Shown: one piece after another, positions 60,290 to 64,000 of the stretch
Position numbering within the stretch: the stretch's first letter is position 1
Layout: each line of letters opens with the position of its first letter
NCBI GenBank assembly: GCA_009777995.1
Contig: WRKT01000003.1
Location: 92,195-156,194 of the forward strand
Source of the DNA: Treponema sp.
GTDB taxonomy: Bacteria > Spirochaetota > Spirochaetia > Treponematales > Breznakiellaceae
Direction of reading: 5' to 3'
DNA length: 64,000 bases
Notes under the pieces: generated by a model
Seen by the model: the letters and a program-made list of their open reading frames with translations, nothing else
Databases searched by the model: none
Told to the model about the DNA's origin: nothing
Made by a program: the position numbers and the translations under genes

Positions 60290-60999
60290 GTATCTTCCTC
60301 CTCTGAAAAAGGCTGCGGTACGAAGGAATATACATAAGGATAATCCCCTCGGGAAAGTATGATTAAGGCTGCAATATACTGCCGGTATTTTTCCGGAGCC
60401 TTCGCGGGGAAGGTTTCGGCAAGGCGTGATATTGGTAATTTTCGGGTACTTAGGGTTTCGGCGAGCATTGAGGAATCCGACAGTATTGTTTGGGATATAC
60501 GTTGTGCAATCTTCCTCGAACGCTCCTGTTTCGGGCAATTTTTAAGCAAACTTGCCCAGGAAAAGCCCCATTTCGCAAATTCCAGGTTAACTTCTTCGAT
60601 TTCAAGGCTTAAGGACTTTTCTTCTTCTATACGTATATGGTTTCTCATAGAAATATCGATTTCGGTTTGATTGTCTTTATCGTCTTTTTTAAGAGAAAAA
60701 AAGCGTTTTTGGAAGAGTAACTCCTTACGGGCACTGTCAATAAGGCGGTTGCGTATAACGGTTGCAGCGTATTGCAAAAATGCCCCCTGCTCGGGATCGT
60801 ATGTTTTGACACTGTGTGCAAAGGCAAGCATTGCGTCGGTTAAATTGTCTGCCCTTGTTTGGCCCTTAAAGAAAACGCTTGAAACGCATTTTTTTATGAA
60901 GGGCATATAGTTTTGCAGAAGGGTGTTTAAGGCGCGTTTATCCGTCTTTGCGGCAAGAAGCCGGTCAGGGAGATCTTCAACTTGTGTTATTTCGGCCAA
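60286..60999 (-). CDS. sigI: RNA polymerase sigma factor, SigI type
   Basis: A 237-residue sigma factor. Region 2 (about 30-95; YMPFIKKCVSSVF..LTDAMLAFAHSVKTYDPEQGAFLQYAATVIRNRLID) and the C-terminal SigI signature (PEKYRQYIAALIILSRGDYPYVYSFV) are clear. The start is TTG at 60999 with GAGG 8 nt upstream. Coupled to an RsgI-type anti-sigma factor. SigI is best known in Bacillus and Clostridium. Confidence 0.85.
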   Translation of the reverse strand: MAEITQVEDLPDRLLAAKTDKRALNTLLQNYMPFIKKCVSSVFFKGQTRADNLTDAMLAFAHSVKTYDPEQGAFLQYAATVIRNRLIDSARKELLFQKRFFSLKKDDKDNQTEIDISMRNHIRIEEEKSLSLEIEEVNLEFAKWGFSWASLLKNCPKQERSRKIAQRISQTILSDSSMLAETLSTRKLPISRLAETFPAKAPEKYRQYIAALIILSRGDYPYVYSFVPQPFSEEEDT

Positions 61000-61130
61000 T
61001 GAATCATCCTCATGCTTCTCGAAGTATTATATAAAAACTTATGCGCTGTCAATGAATTTTTTTTCATTTTTTTTAAGGAATTTTAAAGCAAAACGGCAGT
61101 TTTTACGCGTATATATATGGAGGATAATTT

Positions 61131-62291
61131 ATGGAAAAGCCGGTTTATCTATTTTGCGAGAAGGAACAGATTCGGGTTCCGCTGACTTATTTTAACGAAA
61201 GCCTGTTTAGGCAGCTTTTAGAGAAGGGCGGGAAATGGGATAGGGAGAGGAAGGAAATTAGAATTGACCGAGGCAGTTTATCTGCAGAAGACTTTGGCCT
61301 TATAATCCCGGGCATCCCCTATATATGGGTGGATAAAGGTTCACACTTACCTGCTCGTGCATTTGGTATTTTTGAGAGTTTCGGGAGGCGATTTGCAACT
61401 GAAATTATACCTGATGATGCACTGCCTCCGTTAGTTTCTCTAATGAAAAGGAGACCTGAAAAATTTTCAAAGGAATGGCAGGTAAAATTAGACAATGAAC
61501 TGCGCTCAAGGAAGTATAGTAAAAATACCCATGAAATGTATATGTACTATAATTCCTTATTTTGCAGAAGTATGGAAAAGACACCTGAAGAAGTAACGGG
61601 CGAAGATGTGACTTTATTTCTTGCAGGAATGGAAAGAGACAAGTCTTATACTGCCTCTTCTATAAATCTGGCCATTAGCGCTATAAGATTTTTTCATAAG
61701 AATGTTATGAAAAGTGATATAATCGTGGAGAAGCGGCGGCCTCGTCAGGATAAAAACCTTCCGATGGTGCTTTCAAAAAGTGAAATTATGAAAATTCTAA
61801 GCCTTGAGGCTAATATAAAGCATAGATTATTATTGATGCTCGCGTACTCATCGGGACTGCGAGTAAGTGAAGTGGTTGAGATTAAGAAGGAGCATATTGA
61901 TATATCGCGTGGAGTAATTTTTGTAAGACTTGGAAAAGGAAGAAGAGATCGTTGTACAATTCTTTCCAGGAAAGCTGCAGATTTGATTGAAGAGTATATT
62001 AAGTTTTTTGATATAAAGACCTGGCTCTTCCCGGGCCAATACCCCGGCACCCATCTCTCAATTCGCACTGCCCAAAAGATATTTGAAAAGGCTGTTAGGA
62101 ATGCAGAGATAAATAAAAAGGTTTCGATACACAGCCTCCGGCATACCTTTGCTACACATCTATTGGAAAATGGGACAGACATACGGTATATCCAGACTTT
62201 ATTGGGACATACCAGCCTTAAGACCACCCAGCGTTATACACATATTGCAACAGGGAGTGTGCTGAATATTAAAAGCCCTCTTGATGGTTAG
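61131..62291 (+). CDS. tyrosine recombinase with extra N-terminal domain
   Basis: A 386-residue site-specific recombinase. The catalytic residues are Arg244 (SGLRVSE), Lys269 (GKGRRDR), His334-x-x-Arg337 (HSLRHTF), His360 (LLGHTS) and Tyr369 (RYTH); all are present. The core-binding domain lies at about 115-200. Residues 1-100 are an added domain not found in XerC/D. The C-terminal IKSPLDG resembles IntI and XerD-like integrases, but the IntI-specific insertion is missing. Possible jobs are chromosome dimer resolution or cassette/mobile-element recombination. Confidence 0.85.
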   Translation: MEKPVYLFCEKEQIRVPLTYFNESLFRQLLEKGGKWDRERKEIRIDRGSLSAEDFGLIIPGIPYIWVDKGSHLPARAFGIFESFGRRFATEIIPDDALPPLVSLMKRRPEKFSKEWQVKLDNELRSRKYSKNTHEMYMYYNSLFCRSMEKTPEEVTGEDVTLFLAGMERDKSYTASSINLAISAIRFFHKNVMKSDIIVEKRRPRQDKNLPMVLSKSEIMKILSLEANIKHRLLLMLAYSSGLRVSEVVEIKKEHIDISRGVIFVRLGKGRRDRCTILSRKAADLIEEYIKFFDIKTWLFPGQYPGTHLSIRTAQKIFEKAVRNAEINKKVSIHSLRHTFATHLLENGTDIRYIQTLLGHTSLKTTQRYTHIATGSVLNIKSPLDG

Positions 62292-62359
62292 GGTGTTTTT
62301 AAGGGCTTGCGTATTGACATTTATGCATTATTTTTGAATAATTGCCATTAGGAGAAGTT

Positions 62360-63274
62360 ATGAAGATTATTGGGTTGTTTTTATTTTTCTTAATGGCATT
62401 TTCAGTTTATTCCAATGGCAGAAGAGAAATTCCTTTAGTTAATGAGCAGAATATGCAATTGGAAAACGCAATAAGTTTAGAAATTGATTATAGATCGGAA
62501 GAAGTTGTTTTGTTTATTAATAGTACTAATTCTATTATTGTTAGAGAATATATGAGCGAAAATAATATCGATTACTATGCTAATATAACCCATACCGGAA
62601 ATACTTTATCGATTAAAAGAGGAGATAGGCCGGTTTCCTTAGGATTGTTTGGGTCTTTTTTTGCCCGTGTAGAAGTTTATCTGCCGGAGCATTTTATACA
62701 GAATATTGATATTACAACAGCCAGTGGAAGAATAATTCTGCCTGAAAATATAACCATATCTCAAGTAAAATTACAGTCAAGCAGTGGAAGTATCAGCGGC
62801 GGTTCAATAACCGGAGATATAATTGCCAAAGCTTCAAGCGGTAGTATCAGTTTTGGTATTATAAGCGGGAATGCTTCTATTGAATCTATGAGTGGACGTA
62901 TTACAGTAGAGAAATTATCAGGCTCTTTGATTGCTAAAGCCTCAAGCGGTTCAATTAATGCAGGAATGATAACAGGTAATGCTATATTAGTAACATCAAG
63001 CGGAAGAATTCAAAGTTCTTTTGATAGAATTATTGGAGATATATCGTTAACTTCCAGGAGCGGAAGGATTGATCTGAAAATACCACAAAATAGTGAATTT
63101 AATTTTTCTGCAAGAAGAACAAGCGGAAATTTATCCACACCATTTTCCGAAAAATTGTTCTCGCCTGTTTCTGACAGAAGGCTAGCAGAAGGAATTATCG
63201 GAGATAATAATCCGAGTAATAATATAAGTATAGGTACAACTTCCGGCTCTATATCCGTACAATGGAATAATTGA
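62360..63274 (+). CDS. DUF4097-family secreted beta-repeat protein
   Basis: A 304-residue exported protein. About six DUF4097 repeats occur in residues 115-290 (variants of ASSGSI and TSSGRI), forming a beta-solenoid. ATG at 62360 follows AGGAG. Similar proteins act with PspC/LiaF-like envelope-stress systems, and the next gene encodes a PspB-like protein. Confidence 0.8.
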   Translation: MKIIGLFLFFLMAFSVYSNGRREIPLVNEQNMQLENAISLEIDYRSEEVVLFINSTNSIIVREYMSENNIDYYANITHTGNTLSIKRGDRPVSLGLFGSFFARVEVYLPEHFIQNIDITTASGRIILPENITISQVKLQSSSGSISGGSITGDIIAKASSGSISFGIISGNASIESMSGRITVEKLSGSLIAKASSGSINAGMITGNAILVTSSGRIQSSFDRIIGDISLTSRSGRIDLKIPQNSEFNFSARRTSGNLSTPFSEKLFSPVSDRRLAEGIIGDNNPSNNISIGTTSGSISVQWNN

Positions 63275-63308
63275 TTAGTTAATTTTAATAAACTTAAGGA
63301 GGCGAGTT

Positions 63309-63536
63309 ATGCTTATCGCTTTAATAATAGTTGGTGGAATAGTTGCCGTTAGTATCCCCGGAATGGTACTGGCACATATCGAAAGCCGCAAAAAAATAGA
63401 AGTGAATAAATTAAATTTACAGAAGGAAATTTTGGAGCTTGAAATTAAGAGCAAAGAAACTGAAATACATTTACTGGAAGAAAAGAATAAAGAGCTTGAT
63501 AGATTGATTTACAAAGAAACTAAAATGATTGAATAG
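63309..63536 (+). CDS. PspB-like small membrane protein with coiled coil
   Basis: A 75-residue protein. One N-terminal membrane span (about 1-24), then a charged coiled coil (IESRKKIEVNKLNLQKEILE and on), as in phage-shock protein B. ATG at 63309 follows AAGGAGG. It is 34 bp after the DUF4097 gene, so a two-gene envelope-stress unit is likely. Confidence 0.65.
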   Translation: MLIALIIVGGIVAVSIPGMVLAHIESRKKIEVNKLNLQKEILELEIKSKETEIHLLEEKNKELDRLIYKETKMIE

Positions 63537-63945
63537 AAGGAACAAAATAAAGGCACTCCGTATAACAGGCTTTTACACGCTTCCGGTGGTGGCTCGGGTT
63601 TTGTTTGGGTAGGTCTCCTCGTTTCCACGCCACACTCCGAAACATTTTTGTGGTTGCCGGAATTCTATGCATCTCTTTGTCGTAGCCGTAAAGCATTGTA
63701 TACAGCCCGAGCGGTGGATAGGGTTCGCTTTTTGGCAAATTTTGGAGTTAATTACGAAGCAGGGGGCAGATTTCGGTGGAGGGAGGGCGAAAAAGCGAAC
63801 ACCGCTTTTTCGCTTCTTCGAGAGGATTATGTGAAAAACGCATATTTGTTGTTATGTGTAATTTTGGCTGAAATTGTTTGTAAAAAAATTAAATATATAT
63901 TAGTAAAATATTGACAAAATATTTAGTTTATGGTAATAAATATCT
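63537..63945. other. hairpin-rich, integron-cassette-like intergenic segment
   Basis: There is no confident gene. CGTATAACAGGC at about 63558-63569 followed by CGGTGGTGGCTCGGG resembles the 5' half of an attC site. GCGAAAAAGCG/CGCTTTTTCGC (63788-63814) is an 11-bp hairpin. From about 63840 the base composition becomes AT-rich. Two open frames here (63520-63738 reverse, 63648-63914 forward) look like by-products of repeat sequence. Confidence 0.4.
63911..63939 (+). promoter_or_regulatory. sigma-70 promoter for the gene leaving the window
   Basis: TTGACA (63911-63916), 17 bp, TAATAA (63934-63939) with a TGG just before the -10 box. The start point would fall near 63946, on or next to the ATG. 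Confidence 0.45.
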
Positions 63946-64000
63946 ATGGAAAATATATTCAATCTAAATATTTCAGATAATTTATCAAATAAATTAATGG
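63946..64000 (+). CDS. partial ORF at the window end, possibly leaderless
   Basis: ATG at 63946 opens a frame (MENIFNLNISDNLSNKLM) that runs out of the window. There is no Shine-Dalgarno site, and the predicted transcription start coincides with the ATG. It is very AT-rich compared with the rest of the window, suggesting acquired DNA. Family unknown. Confidence 0.35.
   Translation, partial: MENIFNLNISDNLSNKLM

Noticed and set aside
63520..63738. 72-codon reverse-strand ORF
   Set aside because: It overlaps the end of the PspB-like gene and the attC-like sequence; no start signals.
63648..63914. 88-codon forward ORF at the right end
   Set aside because: Mixed composition, no ribosome-binding site, and it runs across a hairpin and into AT-rich DNA; probably repeat-derived.

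Overview
The window comes from a Treponema-like spirochaete. Evidence for this: an FMN-riboswitch-controlled riboflavin ABC importer laid out like treponemal RfuABCD, a FlaB-type periplasmic flagellin together with FlgM, many Treponema-style small secreted proteins and lipoproteins, and an rpmH-rnpA-yidD-yidC-jag cluster that is not next to dnaA. A CO-dehydrogenase-family operon points to an anaerobe such as a gut or sediment treponeme. The species cannot be fixed from sequence alone. No rRNA, tRNA, CRISPR array or clear insertion sequence was seen.

Layout. 1-3.1 kb: end of a sugar/polyol PTS-linked operon (dehydrogenases, M42 peptidase, EIIA, HPr). 3.1-7.2 kb: GntR regulator with two membrane proteins, a methyltransferase, and a reverse-strand pair including a retropepsin-like protein. 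7.2-11.9 kb: a hairpin repeat block, then a CooS-like protein, four-cluster ferredoxin, FAD oxidoreductase and QueG-like Fe-S protein. 11.9-18.6 kb: amidohydrolase, threonine-synthase-like enzyme, acetyltransferase, and an oligopeptide transporter split over both strands without ATPases. 18.7-24.2 kb: FMN riboswitch, rfuABCD, rRNA/tRNA methyltransferase. 24.2-30.4 kb: beta-helix lipoprotein, HDOD signalling protein, DUF1538 transporter with a double PII-like protein. 30.4-34.5 kb: rpmH-rnpA-yidD-yidC-jag. 34.6-38.7 kb: ECF sigma operon, acyltransferase, flaB with a long structured leader. 38.7-49.6 kb: envelope proteins, gltP-like symporter, lspA, flgM, rsmI, aldo-keto reductase. 49.6-59 kb: metal-ion block (mntP, two mgtE, DtxR/MntR-type regulator, ZIP, YibE/F, CDF under a NiCo riboswitch) with an orphan dam and a DUF362 lipoprotein. 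59-64 kb: secreted proteins, a sigI-rsgI pair, a tyrosine recombinase, DUF4097 and PspB-like proteins, and a hairpin-rich, integron-cassette-like tail.

Most notable: (1) the CooS-like protein keeps all Fe-S cluster cysteines, but the positions of the catalytic His and Lys of classical CODH appear to be Cys91 and Gln557, so it may not be a CO oxidiser. (2) Upstream of the tandem mgtE genes lies a 33-codon leader ORF rich in Asp/Pro, enclosed in mutually exclusive RNA helices, resembling an mgtL-type Mg2+-sensing leader. (3) A SigI/RsgI pair with a short His/Met-rich extracytoplasmic tail lies beside a NiCo riboswitch-controlled CDF exporter. (4) The flaB leader combines a near-consensus sigma-28 promoter with a GGA-in-loop hairpin and a GGA Shine-Dalgarno sequence, suggesting CsrA control.
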